A DNA stretch of 64,000 bases from Roseateles sp. (lineage in GTDB: Bacteria > Pseudomonadota > Gammaproteobacteria > Burkholderiales > Burkholderiaceae_C), in contig JAEUPJ010000025.1 in assembly GCA_016790285.1 (NCBI GenBank), positions 124,001 to 188,000 of the forward strand, in the 5' to 3' direction. Positions 1-9,426 of the stretch are shown in pieces. Under the pieces are notes generated by a model, which saw only the letters and a list, made by a program, of their open reading frames with translations, did no database searches and was not told the DNA's origin. How positions within the stretch are numbered: the first letter of the stretch is position 1; each line of letters starts with the position of its first letter. Position numbers and translations under genes: made by a program.

Positions 1-1361
1 CCGAACTGGGTGCGCCAGTCCTGGATGAGGCGCTTGAAAGTGCCTGCGTAGGCCTCGGCGCGCCACACATTGGACTCGCCCTGGTACCACAGCACGCCGC
101 GCACCGACAGGCCCTGCAGCGGTGCGATCAGCCCGTTATGGGCGAGCGTGGGTGCGTCGTTGGCCGTGGGCTGGTCTGCCACGCTGATCTTCTCGACGCG
201 GGCTTTCCAGGCGCCCGCCAGGGCCACGCTGCCGGCGGCCGTGTCCAGGCGCATCGCGGCGGCGTCGCCATGGAAACCGCCGCCGCCGCCCGTGTCGGTC
301 ACGCGCACGGCGATCCAGTTGGTGCCGGCCCGCAGCACGCCGGCGGGCAGGGCATAACGGCGTGGCTGGTCGTAGCCGCACTGGCCGCCCACACGCTGGC
401 CGTTCACCCAGACCTCGTCGCAGTCGTCCACCTTGGCCAGGTGCAGCTCGGCCGTGCCGGCGGCCTGCGCGGCACTGAGCTCCACGCGCTTGCGCAGCCA
501 GACGATGCCGTCCAGGTCCGCCAGGCCCTGCTCCTCCCACAGGCCCGGCGCCTTCAGCGTGGGCCAGGCGGCGTCGAGGTCGGTGGCGGCCGACCAGACC
601 GAGGCGTCCACGCCGTCCACGGCCAGGCCGGGTTGCCAGGCCGTGACGCGGGGCAGCAGGCGCTGGAGCTGCGCCGCGCCGAAGGCGCCCGGGTCGGTCG
701 GCAGGGCCCGCACGGCGGGCGCGAGGTCGGGGTCGGCGAGGGCAGCGTCGCGGCGCACCCAAGTCTCCAGCATGGAGCCGCCCCAGGCCGCGTTCACGAG
801 GCCGATGGGGATGCCCTGCACCGCCTGCAGGCGGCGTGCGAAGTGGTAGCCGATGGCGCTGAACTCGCCCACCCGGCCCGGCTCGGCCACGACCCACGGG
901 GCCGGGCCGATGTCGGCTTCAGGCTTCAGGCGCGCGCGCAGCGGCACGCGCAGGTGGCGCAGTTGCGGGTTCTGCGGCGAGGCGACGTCCTGCGGGCCGG
1001 TGTCGGTGGGCGCGAGCGGCCACTCCATGTTGGACTGGCCGCCCAGCAGCCAGACGTCGCCGATGAGCACGTCGTCGAGCTGCACGGTCGCGTCGCCCTT
1101 GACCGTGAGGCGGTGCGGGCCGCCGGCGGGCAGCGGCGGGAACTGCACCTGCCAGCGGCCGTCGGCCGCGACGGCGGCGCGGGCCGAGCGGCCGGCGAAG
1201 GCAATGTCCAGCGTCTGCCCCGGCGTGGCACGGCCCCAGAGCTTGAGCGGACGGTCTCGCTGCAGCACCATGTGCTCGCCGAAGACCTCGGCCAGGCGCA
1301 CTTCGGCATGGGCGGTGGCGGCCAGCAGGGCCAGGAGCAGGGGCAGGGCGGTCTTCTTCAT
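1..1361 (-). CDS. sialate O-acetylesterase-type carbohydrate esterase (3' end outside the window)
   Basis: The protein starts with MKKTALPLLLALLAATAHA, a clear Sec signal peptide, so it should act in the periplasm or outside the cell. The SGNH-hydrolase block I motif GGQSNMEW lies about 95-100 residues in, and WYQGESN, a hallmark of the sialate O-acetylesterase family, lies near the left window edge. About 453 residues are visible; family members usually have 500-650, so the C-terminus is missing. The start is 4 bases after the GH30 gene, so it is the distal gene of the same transcript. In xylan loci such esterases are thought to remove acetyl groups from xylan or its side chains. That role fits the neighbours but is inferred; the sialate name comes from the family only. 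Confidence 0.85.
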   Translation of the reverse strand, partial: MKKTALPLLLALLAATAHAEVRLAEVFGEHMVLQRDRPLKLWGRATPGQTLDIAFAGRSARAAVAADGRWQVQFPPLPAGGPHRLTVKGDATVQLDDVLIGDVWLLGGQSNMEWPLAPTDTGPQDVASPQNPQLRHLRVPLRARLKPEADIGPAPWVVAEPGRVGEFSAIGYHFARRLQAVQGIPIGLVNAAWGGSMLETWVRRDAALADPDLAPAVRALPTDPGAFGAAQLQRLLPRVTAWQPGLAVDGVDASVWSAATDLDAAWPTLKAPGLWEEQGLADLDGIVWLRKRVELSAAQAAGTAELHLAKVDDCDEVWVNGQRVGGQCGYDQPRRYALPAGVLRAGTNWIAVRVTDTGGGGGFHGDAAAMRLDTAAGSVALAGAWKARVEKISVADQPTANDAPTLAHNGLIAPLQGLSVRGVLWYQGESNVWRAEAYAGTFKRLIQDWRTQF

Positions 1362-1365
1362 GGCG

Positions 1366-3222
1366 CTAGGGTGAGACGAGGGTGGTCAGGCTGCGCGCCG
1401 GCAGCGTGAGGCTCAGGCGGGCGGCGGGCGCGCCCAGTGTCGCCTGCGCCTGGAAGCCGGCGGCTTCGGTGGTGACGTAGGGCGTCCACGTGGTGAACGA
1501 TCGCCCGGCGAGGGCGATGTCCAGCGCCTGAGGCTGGGCGTTGTCGTTGATGAGCACGAGCACCGCCTGGGCGGGTGTGGCGCCGGGCGGCGTTGCGAAG
1601 GCCGCGAGGCGCACGCCCGGCAGCGGCTGCGCGGTGGTGTCCACCCGCTGCATGCCCGGGCGCACGAAGCGGGCGTAGTGCTTGAGGGCCAGGCCGAAGT
1701 GGTTGGGCCGGTTCGCGTTGTCGATCAGGCCGGTGGGCTTGGCGTCGTTGGAGTTCACCAGCCACCAGTGGACATAGGCGTTGTACTGGCCCAGCGTGAG
1801 CCCTTCGTGCACTTCGCGCGCCAGCGCCAGAGCGTCGTCGATGCGGGTGGCCCAGGCCGTGGCCGTGTCGCTCTTGCCGACGGCGTCCAGGTAGTGCTCG
1901 GTCATCCACACGGGGCGCGTCGATGCCGGGTCCACCGCCAGCGGCACGCCGCCGTAGAGGTGGCCGCCGATGACGCCGATGCGCGCGGCTGCCGCGGGGT
2001 CGGCCAGCAGGGCTTCGGTCGTGGCGGGCGAAAAGTTGAGCGACTCCGGCGCCATCAGCATCGTGGAGGTGCCCGCCACGGCCGCCGCGCCGTGGTTGGC
2101 GATCCAGGCCTTGAGCTCGTCCACGCTCCACAGGCAGGACTCGTAGTCCGCCGGGTCCCAGTCGGGTTCGTTTTGCGGCGAGACGGCGTACAGGCTGACG
2201 CCGCGACTGCTGGCATAGCGCAGGTAGGCGTTGAGGTAGCGGGCGTAGTCGGCGTAGGCGGCGGGGTCGAGCCGGCCGCTCCACAGCGGGTCGCGCCGGT
2301 CGGGGTGGGCGATCTTCATCGAGGCCGGCGGCGACCAGGCGGAGGCAAAGACCGTGGCGCCACGCGCCTGGGCCTCGACGGCATTGCCCATCTCGGCGCG
2401 CCAGGCGGTGGTGTCGGCCGTCTGGGCCGTGGCGTCCCACGCTGCGGGTGCGATGCGCAGCCGAAGGATGCTCAGGCCCAGCGCATCGGGCCCCTGCGTG
2501 CCGAAGAGCACGTCGGCCCGGGCCGCGTCAAAGGGGGTGTAGTACCAGGCGGCCGAACCACCGAAGCCTTGGATCGTCTGGCGTACGGCGGCGAAGTCCA
2601 CACGGGCAGCCGTGGCGGCGGGCTTCACGCTCAGCAGCGTCTGCACCCAGCCGGGCTCGTAGTGGGCCGTGTCCTGCGGCGTGAAGCGCGCGCGCAGCAC
2701 GACGCTGCCGGCGCTGGCACTGGCCTGGCCCAGCGCACGGCCATCGAGCAGGCTGAAGGAGGCGGCGTCGGCGCTGCCCTGCACGCCGTAGAGGGCGCGC
2801 GGTGCGGTGCCCAGGCTGGCGGGCGTGACGGTGGCGCCCTCGGCCACCGCGGCCGGCGTGTCCCAGCGCAGTGCGGGCCGCGCCTTGTCGACGCGCAGCG
2901 GCCGGCTCAGCGTGACGCTGCGGTAGCGCGTGCCGTCCTGCGGGGTGAAGACGACGGTCAGCGTCTGCGTGCCGACCTCGGGCTTGCTGCCGGCGGCAGG
3001 GGTGTAGGTGTAGCTGCCGCTCACCGCCGAGCGCGCATTGAGCTGCGCGCCGCTCAACGTGCCGCCCCAGATGAGCGGCGCGGGCTCGGGCCAGCTCACC
3101 TCGGGCGTGAGCAACGTGGGGGCGGTCTCGACGGGGGCGCTCGGGGCGGCGCCACCGCCGCCCCCGCAGCCAGCCGCCAGCAGCGCCAGGCCGAGCGCGG
3201 CCAGCGCCATGCCGCGGCTCAC
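1366..3222 (-). CDS. GH30-family glucuronoxylanase-like lipoprotein
   Basis: This is a 618-residue GH30 enzyme. A GTG start at 3222 overlaps the xylB stop as GTGA and gives a signal peptide with an Arg before the hydrophobic core and a lipobox LLAAGC (Cys19). The internal ATG at 3210 would lose the positive charge. A poly-Gly linker follows. Residues about 55-200 hold two beta-sandwich repeats, each with a FTPQD motif, like MBG/Ig-type modules. The catalytic part starts at IQGFGGSAAW (about 217). The acid/base is Glu352 (SPQNEPDWD) and the nucleophile Glu442 (WMTEHYL). Bacterial GH30_8 enzymes cut glucuronoxylan at sites set by the MeGlcA side chain. The nearby alpha-glucuronidase and xylose genes support that use. 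Subfamily is a judgement from memory. Confidence 0.87.
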   Translation of the reverse strand: MSRGMALAALGLALLAAGCGGGGGAAPSAPVETAPTLLTPEVSWPEPAPLIWGGTLSGAQLNARSAVSGSYTYTPAAGSKPEVGTQTLTVVFTPQDGTRYRSVTLSRPLRVDKARPALRWDTPAAVAEGATVTPASLGTAPRALYGVQGSADAASFSLLDGRALGQASASAGSVVLRARFTPQDTAHYEPGWVQTLLSVKPAATAARVDFAAVRQTIQGFGGSAAWYYTPFDAARADVLFGTQGPDALGLSILRLRIAPAAWDATAQTADTTAWRAEMGNAVEAQARGATVFASAWSPPASMKIAHPDRRDPLWSGRLDPAAYADYARYLNAYLRYASSRGVSLYAVSPQNEPDWDPADYESCLWSVDELKAWIANHGAAAVAGTSTMLMAPESLNFSPATTEALLADPAAAARIGVIGGHLYGGVPLAVDPASTRPVWMTEHYLDAVGKSDTATAWATRIDDALALAREVHEGLTLGQYNAYVHWWLVNSNDAKPTGLIDNANRPNHFGLALKHYARFVRPGMQRVDTTAQPLPGVRLAAFATPPGATPAQAVLVLINDNAQPQALDIALAGRSFTTWTPYVTTEAAGFQAQATLGAPAARLSLTLPARSLTTLVSP

Positions 3223-4685
3223 GCGAACTCGCCGCGCAGCGCCTCGTACAGGCGCTGGAAGCGGGCGTGGCGGGCCTGCAGGCTGGCCGCGAGTGCCGGG
3301 TCGGGCTCGGCCACGCGGGCGATGTCGGGCGTGCGGCAGACCTCGTCCACCGCGCCGCCCACGGCCAGCCAGGCCAGGCGTGCGGCGCCGAGCGCCCCGC
3401 CGGCTTCGGCGCCGACGCCGGTCACGAGCCGCACGTTCAGCAGCGAGGCCAGCAGCCTGGCCCACCAGTCGCTGCGCGCGCCGCCGCCCACGAGCCAGAG
3501 CTGCTCGGCGGTGCCACCGCCGTCTCGCAAGGCTTGCCAGCCGTCCAGCAGGCCGAAGCCCACGCCTTCGAGCACGGCATAGCCCATCTCGGCCGCACCA
3601 TGCTCATGGGTGAGGCCGAAGAACACGCCCTGGGCGTTGGCGTTGTTGTGCGGCGTGCGCTCGCCGGAGAGATACGGCAGGAAGATCGGCGCCTGCTGGC
3701 GCTGCGTGTCGGTCAGCGCGGCGGCCTTGGCGATGAGGTCGGCCTCGCCGCCGGGCATGCCCAGCATCAGCGTCGCCCAACGCAACGCGCTGGCGGCGCT
3801 GAGCATGACGCTCATCTGGTGCCAGGTGCCGGGCAGCGCATGGCAGAACGCGTGCACCGCACGACCCGGGTTGGGGCTGAAAGCCTCGTTGCACAGGAAG
3901 ATGACGCCCGAGGTGCCGAGCGACAGGAAGCCGTCGCCCGGCTTGACCACCCCCATGCCCACGGCGCTCGCGGCGTTGTCGCCCCCGCCGCCCGCGATGA
4001 CGACGCCGGCGGGCAGGCCCCAGCGCGCGGCCAGCTCGGGCAGCAGCGTGGTGCTCGCTTCGCTGCCTTCGACGAGACGGGGCATGTGCGCTTCGGTCAA
4101 GCCGGTGAGCGCGAGCGCCTCGGGCGACCAGCGGCGCCGCGCCACGTCCAGCCACAGCGTGCCGGCGGCGTCGCTCATCTCGCTGACGGCCTCGCCACTG
4201 AGTTGCAGGCGCAGCCAGTCCTTGGGCAGCAGCACGAGGGCCACGCGGGCGAAGAGCTCGGGCTCGTGCTCACGCATCCAGGCGAGCTTGGGCGCCGTGA
4301 AGCCGGGCATCGCCAGGTTGCCGGTGATGGTGGGCAGGGCGGGGCAGTCGGCCATCATCCGGGCGCACTGCGGGCCGCTGCGGCCGTCGTTCCACAGGAT
4401 GGCCGGGCGCAGCACGGCGTGGTCACCGTCGAGCGTGACGGCGCCGTGCATCTGGCCCGACAGGCCGATGGCGCGCACCCGCGCCAGGGCGCTGGCGTGC
4501 GTCTGGCCGAGCGTGGCCATGCCGGTGTCGAGCGCCGCCCACCAGTCAGCGGGCTGCTGCTCGCTCCACAGCGGCTGCGGCCGCTGCACTGTGAGCGGCA
4601 CACCGGTGGTGGCGACGATGCGGTGCTGCGCGTCGAGCAGCAGCAGCTTCAGCTCGGACGTGCCGAGGTCGATGCCGAGGAACAT
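3219..4685 (-). CDS. xylB: xylulokinase
   Basis: This 488-residue FGGY-family kinase phosphorylates D-xylulose to xylulose 5-phosphate in the cytoplasm, the second step after XylA. The N-terminus MFLGIDLGTSELK holds the phosphate-1 ATP loop; GQMHGAV, NDGRS and GGGGDNAASAVG follow in the usual order, and LVGGGARSDWW marks the C-terminal lobe. Length matches the family. The start at 4685 is chosen because GGGAGA lies about 7 bases upstream; a longer reading frame to 4724 has no such site. It lies 137 bases after xylA, with a palindromic repeat in between, and its TGA overlaps the GTG of the GH30 gene, so the two are probably translationally coupled. Confidence 0.95.
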   Translation of the reverse strand: MFLGIDLGTSELKLLLLDAQHRIVATTGVPLTVQRPQPLWSEQQPADWWAALDTGMATLGQTHASALARVRAIGLSGQMHGAVTLDGDHAVLRPAILWNDGRSGPQCARMMADCPALPTITGNLAMPGFTAPKLAWMREHEPELFARVALVLLPKDWLRLQLSGEAVSEMSDAAGTLWLDVARRRWSPEALALTGLTEAHMPRLVEGSEASTTLLPELAARWGLPAGVVIAGGGGDNAASAVGMGVVKPGDGFLSLGTSGVIFLCNEAFSPNPGRAVHAFCHALPGTWHQMSVMLSAASALRWATLMLGMPGGEADLIAKAAALTDTQRQQAPIFLPYLSGERTPHNNANAQGVFFGLTHEHGAAEMGYAVLEGVGFGLLDGWQALRDGGGTAEQLWLVGGGARSDWWARLLASLLNVRLVTGVGAEAGGALGAARLAWLAVGGAVDEVCRTPDIARVAEPDPALAASLQARHARFQRLYEALRGEFA

Positions 4686-4710
4686 CTGTTGTCTCCCTGG
4701 GGTGCGGCTT

Positions 4711-4806
4711 GTGGCTGTGCTCAATCAACACAGCCACAGAGACACAGAGTCACAGAGAGATCGGGGCAGAGGCACCGTTGCCTCTGTGTCTCTGTGCCTC
4801 TGTGGC
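4711..4806. repeat. palindromic repeat without a gene, between xylA and xylB
   Basis: Two inverted arms face each other. The left arm (about 4729-4760) and the right arm (about 4780-4806) are each built of three 8-base CACAGAG-type units, and they match with few mismatches. An extra short dyad, TGTGGCTG/CAGCCACA, sits at 4710-4739. The same unit forms the ends of the GxxExxY element at 32816-33252, and even the CGGGG next to the left arm resembles that copy. It lies in the xylA-xylB gap, so as RNA it can fold into a strong hairpin and may alter xylB expression; that is inference. Confidence 0.85.
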
Positions 4807-4822
4807 GTCTTTTCGGGACAGG

Positions 4823-6139
4823 TCAGACGAACTGGTTGACGACGTTTTCCAGCCGTTCCTGGCGGCCCGAACGCGGCTGCGGCGAGATGCCTTGAGCGTG
4901 CACGATGGCCGACAGGTCATCCAGGCTCGCACCCGCGTGGATCTTCTGGCCCAGCTCGCCGTTCCAGCCGGCATAGCGGTCGCTGACGACCTTCTCCAGC
5001 TGACCGCTCTCGTACAGCGCGGCCGCGGCCAGGAAGGCGCGGGCCATGGTGTCCATGCCGCCGATGTGGCCCTCGAGCTGGTCGATGGGGTCGATGCTCT
5101 GGCGGCGCACCTTGGCGTCGAAGTTGGTGCCGCCGGTGGTGTAGCCGCCGGCGCGGATCATCTCCAGCATGGCCGGCACGAGGGCGGCGTGGTTGTTGGG
5201 GAACTGGTCGGTGTCCCAGCCCAGCTGCTCGTCGCCGCGGTTGGCGTCCAGCGAGCCGAAGATGCCCAGCGCACAGGCCGTGGCCACTTCGTGCTCGAAG
5301 CTGTGGCCGGCAAGCGTCGCGTGGTTGACCTCGATGTTGACCTTGACCTCGTTTTCCAGGCCGTAGGTCTTGAGGAAACCGTAGACCGTGGCGCTGTCGT
5401 AGTCGTACTGGTGCTTGGTGGGTTCCTGCGGCTTGGGCTCGATGAGGATGGTGCCCTTGAAGCCGATCTTGTGCTTGTGCTCGACAACGGCGGCGAGGAA
5501 GCGGCCGTACTGCGCGAGCTCACGCTTGAGGTCGGTGTTCAGCAGGGTTTCGTAGCCTTCGCGGCCGCCCCACAGCACGTAGTTGGCGCCGCCCAGGCGG
5601 TTCGTCCATTCGAGCACGTGCTTCACCTGCGCGGCGGCGTAGGCATAGACCTCGGGGTCGGGGTTGGTGGCCGCGCCGCTCATGAAGCGGCCGTGCGAGA
5701 ACAGGTTGGCCGTGCCCCAGAGCAGTTGCACCTTGCCGTCCTGCATCTTCTTGCCGGCGGCTTCCAGCAGGCCGTCGAGGATGCGGTTGGACTCGGCCAG
5801 CGTCGCGCCCTCGGGGGCCACGTCGCGGTCGTGGAAGCACCAGAACGGCAGGCCGAGCTTGCCGAAGAAGTCGAAGGCGGCGTCGAGCTTCAGGTGAGCG
5901 GCCTTGATGGGGTCGGCCTCGGCGAACCAGGGGCGCTGGAACACGGTGTTGCCCAGACCGAAGACGTCCTCGCCCTTCCAGCAGAAGTTGTGCCAGTAGC
6001 AGACGGCGGGGCGCAGGTGCTCGGCCAGGGTCTTGCCCAGCACGACGCGCTGGGCGTCGTACCAGCGGTAGGCCAGCGGGTTGGTGGACTGGGGGCCTTC
6101 GTAGGCGACGACGGGGAGGTCGGAGTAGACGGTGCTCAT
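4823..6139 (-). CDS. xylA: xylose isomerase
   Basis: This 438-residue enzyme converts D-xylose to D-xylulose in the cytoplasm. The length is that of class II xylose isomerases. [10 protein letters not shown] and [13 protein letters not shown] carry His103 and Asp106 of the active site. Glu234 ([15 protein letters not shown]), Glu270 and His273 ([12 protein letters not shown]) and the DANRGD block supply metal ligands. The start at 6139 has AAGGAC 8 bases upstream. It follows the GPH symporter by 58 bases and precedes xylB, so it belongs to the same minus-strand train. Nothing is missing. Confidence 0.97.
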   Translation of the reverse strand: MSTVYSDLPVVAYEGPQSTNPLAYRWYDAQRVVLGKTLAEHLRPAVCYWHNFCWKGEDVFGLGNTVFQRPWFAEADPIKAAHLKLDAAFDFFGKLGLPFWCFHDRDVAPEGATLAESNRILDGLLEAAGKKMQDGKVQLLWGTANLFSHGRFMSGAATNPDPEVYAYAAAQVKHVLEWTNRLGGANYVLWGGREGYETLLNTDLKRELAQYGRFLAAVVEHKHKIGFKGTILIEPKPQEPTKHQYDYDSATVYGFLKTYGLENEVKVNIEVNHATLAGHSFEHEVATACALGIFGSLDANRGDEQLGWDTDQFPNNHAALVPAMLEMIRAGGYTTGGTNFDAKVRRQSIDPIDQLEGHIGGMDTMARAFLAAAALYESGQLEKVVSDRYAGWNGELGQKIHAGASLDDLSAIVHAQGISPQPRSGRQERLENVVNQFV

Positions 6140-6197
6140 GGCGGGGTCCTTACAGCGGGATCGGAAATGAAAGGGGTTGGAGAAGGTGGCAAAGGGG

Positions 6198-7718
6198 TCA
6201 GGCGGTGGCTGGCAGGACGCCGGCCTTGACGCGGCGCTGGGCGAGCTCGTCGGCCATGCGCAGCGTGGTCTGCTTGTTGAGCTTGTTGGCCAGCATGCAC
6301 AGCGTGCAGGCCGCGAACAGTGCGCCCACGCCGAAGCTGGACATGAAGCGGTAGCCGGCGATGGCGTTGGCGGTGCCGGGCTGCTGCGTGTCGTAGCCGA
6401 AGAAGCCGGCCAGCACCCACAGGAAGCAGGCTGAGCCAAGCGCCAGGCCGGACTTCAGCGAGAAGCCGATGGTGGCGAACACCATGCCGGTGAAGCGCCG
6501 GCCGGTCTGCCACTCGGAGTAGTCGGCCGCGTCGGCGTACATGGCCCACATGACGGCGATGGTGGGCGCGTAGAACACGGCGCCCAGCATGTGCAGCCAC
6601 AACATGCCCCAGACCGCGTCAGGCGGCATGAGGTAGAGCGCGCAGGCCTGCAGCGCCGACAGCGCAAAGCCCACCATGGCGACGTTGCGCTTGCCGAAGC
6701 GCGCCGAGAGCCCGGCGGACAGCATGATGACGACGATGGTCGTCGCGAAGCCCGCCATGTTGATGATGCTGTTGTAGACGTCGGCGACGTTGGAGCTGGC
6801 GAGCTGGTCGCGCGTGCCGTGCACGATGTAGCCCAGCGCGTCGGCGAGGCTGCCGGTGCCGCCCGGCTCGGGCGTGGTCAGGCCCAAAGCGGCGACGAAG
6901 TCGAACATCGCGGCCTTGTCGACGTAGTGGTGGTAGTAGTTGTAGTGGGCGCCGCCGCGCATCGCCAGCATGCCGAAGTTGAAGACGGTGTAGGCCACGA
7001 GCGCCACCCACGGGCCGTTCTTGAGCAGGTCCAGGAAGTCCTGCTTGGGCGAGGACTTCACCTCCACGAGCGGCTGGATGCGCTCCTTCGTCGTGAAGAA
7101 GGTGACCATGAAGAGCACCAGGCACAGCACGGCCCAGATCGTCATCGTGACCTGCCAGCCGTGCGCGCGGTCGTGCCCTTGCGCGAACTTGGCCACCAGC
7201 GGCAGCGTGAAGCCGCCCACGATGAACTGCGCCACGTTCACCGAGACGAAGCGGTAGGAGTTGAGCTTGGTGCGCTCGTTGAGGTCGCCCGTCATGACGC
7301 CGCCCAGGGCCGAGTAGGGCATGTTGTTCATGGAGTACAGCGTCATCAGCAGCGTGTTGGTGATGCCGGCATACGCGATGACCATGCCCGTGCTCCAGCC
7401 CCAGGCCGGGTCCGGCGTCGTGTAGGCCAGCACCATCACCACCGCCCAGGGCACGGCCGTCCAGAGCACCCAGGGGCGGAACTTGCCCCAGCGGGTGTTG
7501 GTGCGGTCGGCCAGCACGCCCATGACGGGGTCGAACACGGCGTCCCACAGGCGCGGCCACAGCAGGATGGCCGCGGCCGTGCCGGCCGACAGGCCGAAGA
7601 CGTCCGTGTAGAAGTTCAGCTGGAACAGCACCATCGACATGAAGACGAAGTTGGCGGCGGCGTCGCCCGCGCTGTAGCCGGCTTTCTCCAGGAAGGACAG
7701 GGGCGGATGGGTGGCCAT
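6198..7718 (-). CDS. GPH-family sugar:cation symporter
   Basis: This is a 506-residue inner-membrane carrier with about 12 hydrophobic segments. The N-terminal block [14 protein letters not shown] and the loop motif [26 protein letters not shown] are typical of the glycoside-pentoside-hexuronide:cation symporter family (MelB/XynB/XylP relatives). Compared with MelB it has a longer central loop around residues 230-310. It lies between the beta-xylosidase and xylA genes. Because the GH43 enzyme has no signal peptide, the likely cargo is xylobiose or short xylo-oligomers, with xylose possible. Substrate is inferred from context. Confidence 0.88.
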   Translation of the reverse strand: MATHPPLSFLEKAGYSAGDAAANFVFMSMVLFQLNFYTDVFGLSAGTAAAILLWPRLWDAVFDPVMGVLADRTNTRWGKFRPWVLWTAVPWAVVMVLAYTTPDPAWGWSTGMVIAYAGITNTLLMTLYSMNNMPYSALGGVMTGDLNERTKLNSYRFVSVNVAQFIVGGFTLPLVAKFAQGHDRAHGWQVTMTIWAVLCLVLFMVTFFTTKERIQPLVEVKSSPKQDFLDLLKNGPWVALVAYTVFNFGMLAMRGGAHYNYYHHYVDKAAMFDFVAALGLTTPEPGGTGSLADALGYIVHGTRDQLASSNVADVYNSIINMAGFATTIVVIMLSAGLSARFGKRNVAMVGFALSALQACALYLMPPDAVWGMLWLHMLGAVFYAPTIAVMWAMYADAADYSEWQTGRRFTGMVFATIGFSLKSGLALGSACFLWVLAGFFGYDTQQPGTANAIAGYRFMSSFGVGALFAACTLCMLANKLNKQTTLRMADELAQRRVKAGVLPATA

Positions 7719-7755
7719 GGGGTTGTCTCGTGTCGTTGTTCTGGTCGGCGCCGGG

Positions 7756-9405
7756 TCAGGCCCGGGGCTCGTAGGTGAAGTGGTCGAAGTCCGCGGCCAG
7801 CCGCGTGCCCGACAGGTCCTGGCAGGCCAAGCCGATGAAGTTGCCGGTGAAGCCGAAGCTGCGCGCGAACTCGCCTTCGAAGTGCGTCACGTACTCGTCG
7901 CTGAGCATGGCGGTGTCCAGCAGCGGCCCGATGTCCTGCCAGGCCGCGCTGCCCTGGCGGCACTGGAACTGGTAGCCGTCGTGGCGGAACTCCACCGCCA
8001 GGTCCACCGGCCCGTCGGCCAGCTCGACGGGCGCGGCCGGCTCGCTCAGCGAGCCGCGGCGGTTGACCGTCAGGCGCACCACGCGCTGGCCGGAGTCGAC
8101 GTCCCGGCTGACGTGCAGGTAGGCGTGGTTGTTGGTGTTGTAGTACGCGACGAGCCCGGCCATCTGCTGGAAGTGCTCGGGCGCGAAGTCCAGGCGCGTC
8201 TCGACGCGGCAGTTGAAGTGCTGCTGGCGGCGCGCCACCAGGCTCTGCTCGAAGCAGCTCATCAGCGACTCGCGGCCCTTCAGGCGCAGCCAGCCCGGGC
8301 GCTCGGTGAGCGAGATCCAGCGCTCGTCGAAGGGCACGCGCAGCGAGTTGAGGTGCGGGCTGAGCGTGGGGCTGTCGAAGTCGTCCCGTGCGGGCTCGGG
8401 CGGGAAGGGGTGCTCGGGCAGGCCGCTCTCGGCCACCTGCAGGCGCGGGGCGTTGCCGCCGCCTTCGATCTCGGGCCAGTCGTCATCGCGCCAGGTGATG
8501 CGCTGCAGGCTGGTCTCGCGGCCCAGCGGGCAGTGCAGGCCCTGGTAGACGCCGTTCTGGCGGTCCGCGTGCGGGCCGCTCCATTCCAGCGGCCGGCCGC
8601 TGAGGTGGGCGAGGTACCAGTCGCCGCGCGCCGTCTCGACCAGGCTCGCGTGGCCGCTGCGCTGCAGGCCGTCGGTGGGCTGCTGCCAGGCGGTCAGCAG
8701 CGGGTTGCCGGGCAGGGTCTCGTAGGGGCCGTCGATGTTTCGCGAACGCGCCAGCGTGACGGCATGTTCGTAGAAGGTGCCGCCCTCGGCGGTCAGCAGG
8801 TAGTACCAGCCGTTGCGGCGGTACAGGTGCGGGCCTTCGACGACGCCCAGCGGCGTGCCGGCGTAGATGTTCTTGACCGGGCCCACCAGGCGGCGGGCTT
8901 GCGCGTCGTACTCCTGCAGCAGGATGCCGTTGAAGTTGTGCTTGCCCGGCTGGTGGATCCACTGCTGGTTGAGCAGCCAGTGGCGGCCGTCCGCGTCGTG
9001 GAAGAGCGAGGGGTCGAAGCCCGAGCTGTTCAGGTAGATCGGCTCGCTCCACGGGCCGTCGATGCTCGGCGCCGTGACGAGGTAGTTGTGCGCATCCTTG
9101 TAGGCGCCGTAGAGCGAGCGCACGTCGGAGTAGATGAGCCAGAACTGCCCGCCCGCATAGCTCAGGCAGGGTGCCCAGACGCCGGAGGAGTCGGGGTGGC
9201 CGATCAGGTCGAGCTGGCTCTTGCGCGTGACGGCGTAGCTGTGGTGGCGCCAGTGCTTGAGGTCGCGCGAGTGGTGGATGCGCACCGCCGGCCACCATTC
9301 GAAGGTGGAGGTGGCGATGTAGTAGTCGTCCACGCCGTCGGCGCCGGGCACGCGGCAGATCGAGGGGTCGGCATGGAAGCCCGGCAGGATGGGGTTGGTG
9401 ATCAT
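7756..9405 (-). CDS. GH43 beta-xylosidase, cytoplasmic
   Basis: This 549-residue GH43 enzyme releases xylose from the non-reducing ends of xylo-oligomers. The five-bladed propeller supplies the catalytic base Asp13 (GFHADPSIC), the pKa modulator Asp131 (GFDPSLFHD) and the general acid Glu190 (GVVEGPHLY). Residues about 340-549 form the beta-sandwich domain found in GH43_11 beta-xylosidases, which completes the active site. No signal peptide is visible, so substrate must be imported, probably by the GPH symporter 37 bases downstream. Some GH43 members also cleave arabinofuranosides, so minor arabinosidase activity is possible. Confidence 0.93.
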   Translation of the reverse strand: MITNPILPGFHADPSICRVPGADGVDDYYIATSTFEWWPAVRIHHSRDLKHWRHHSYAVTRKSQLDLIGHPDSSGVWAPCLSYAGGQFWLIYSDVRSLYGAYKDAHNYLVTAPSIDGPWSEPIYLNSSGFDPSLFHDADGRHWLLNQQWIHQPGKHNFNGILLQEYDAQARRLVGPVKNIYAGTPLGVVEGPHLYRRNGWYYLLTAEGGTFYEHAVTLARSRNIDGPYETLPGNPLLTAWQQPTDGLQRSGHASLVETARGDWYLAHLSGRPLEWSGPHADRQNGVYQGLHCPLGRETSLQRITWRDDDWPEIEGGGNAPRLQVAESGLPEHPFPPEPARDDFDSPTLSPHLNSLRVPFDERWISLTERPGWLRLKGRESLMSCFEQSLVARRQQHFNCRVETRLDFAPEHFQQMAGLVAYYNTNNHAYLHVSRDVDSGQRVVRLTVNRRGSLSEPAAPVELADGPVDLAVEFRHDGYQFQCRQGSAAWQDIGPLLDTAMLSDEYVTHFEGEFARSFGFTGNFIGLACQDLSGTRLAADFDHFTYEPRA

Positions 9406-9426
9406 GGAGAGGAACAGCGGTGGGTG

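Noticed and set aside
138-1409. Long plus-strand open frame opposite the left-edge esterase
   Set aside because: It is a GC-rich shadow: Arg/Gly/Ala-rich with no family pattern, while the minus strand carries a signal peptide and GQSNMEW/WYQGESN motifs.
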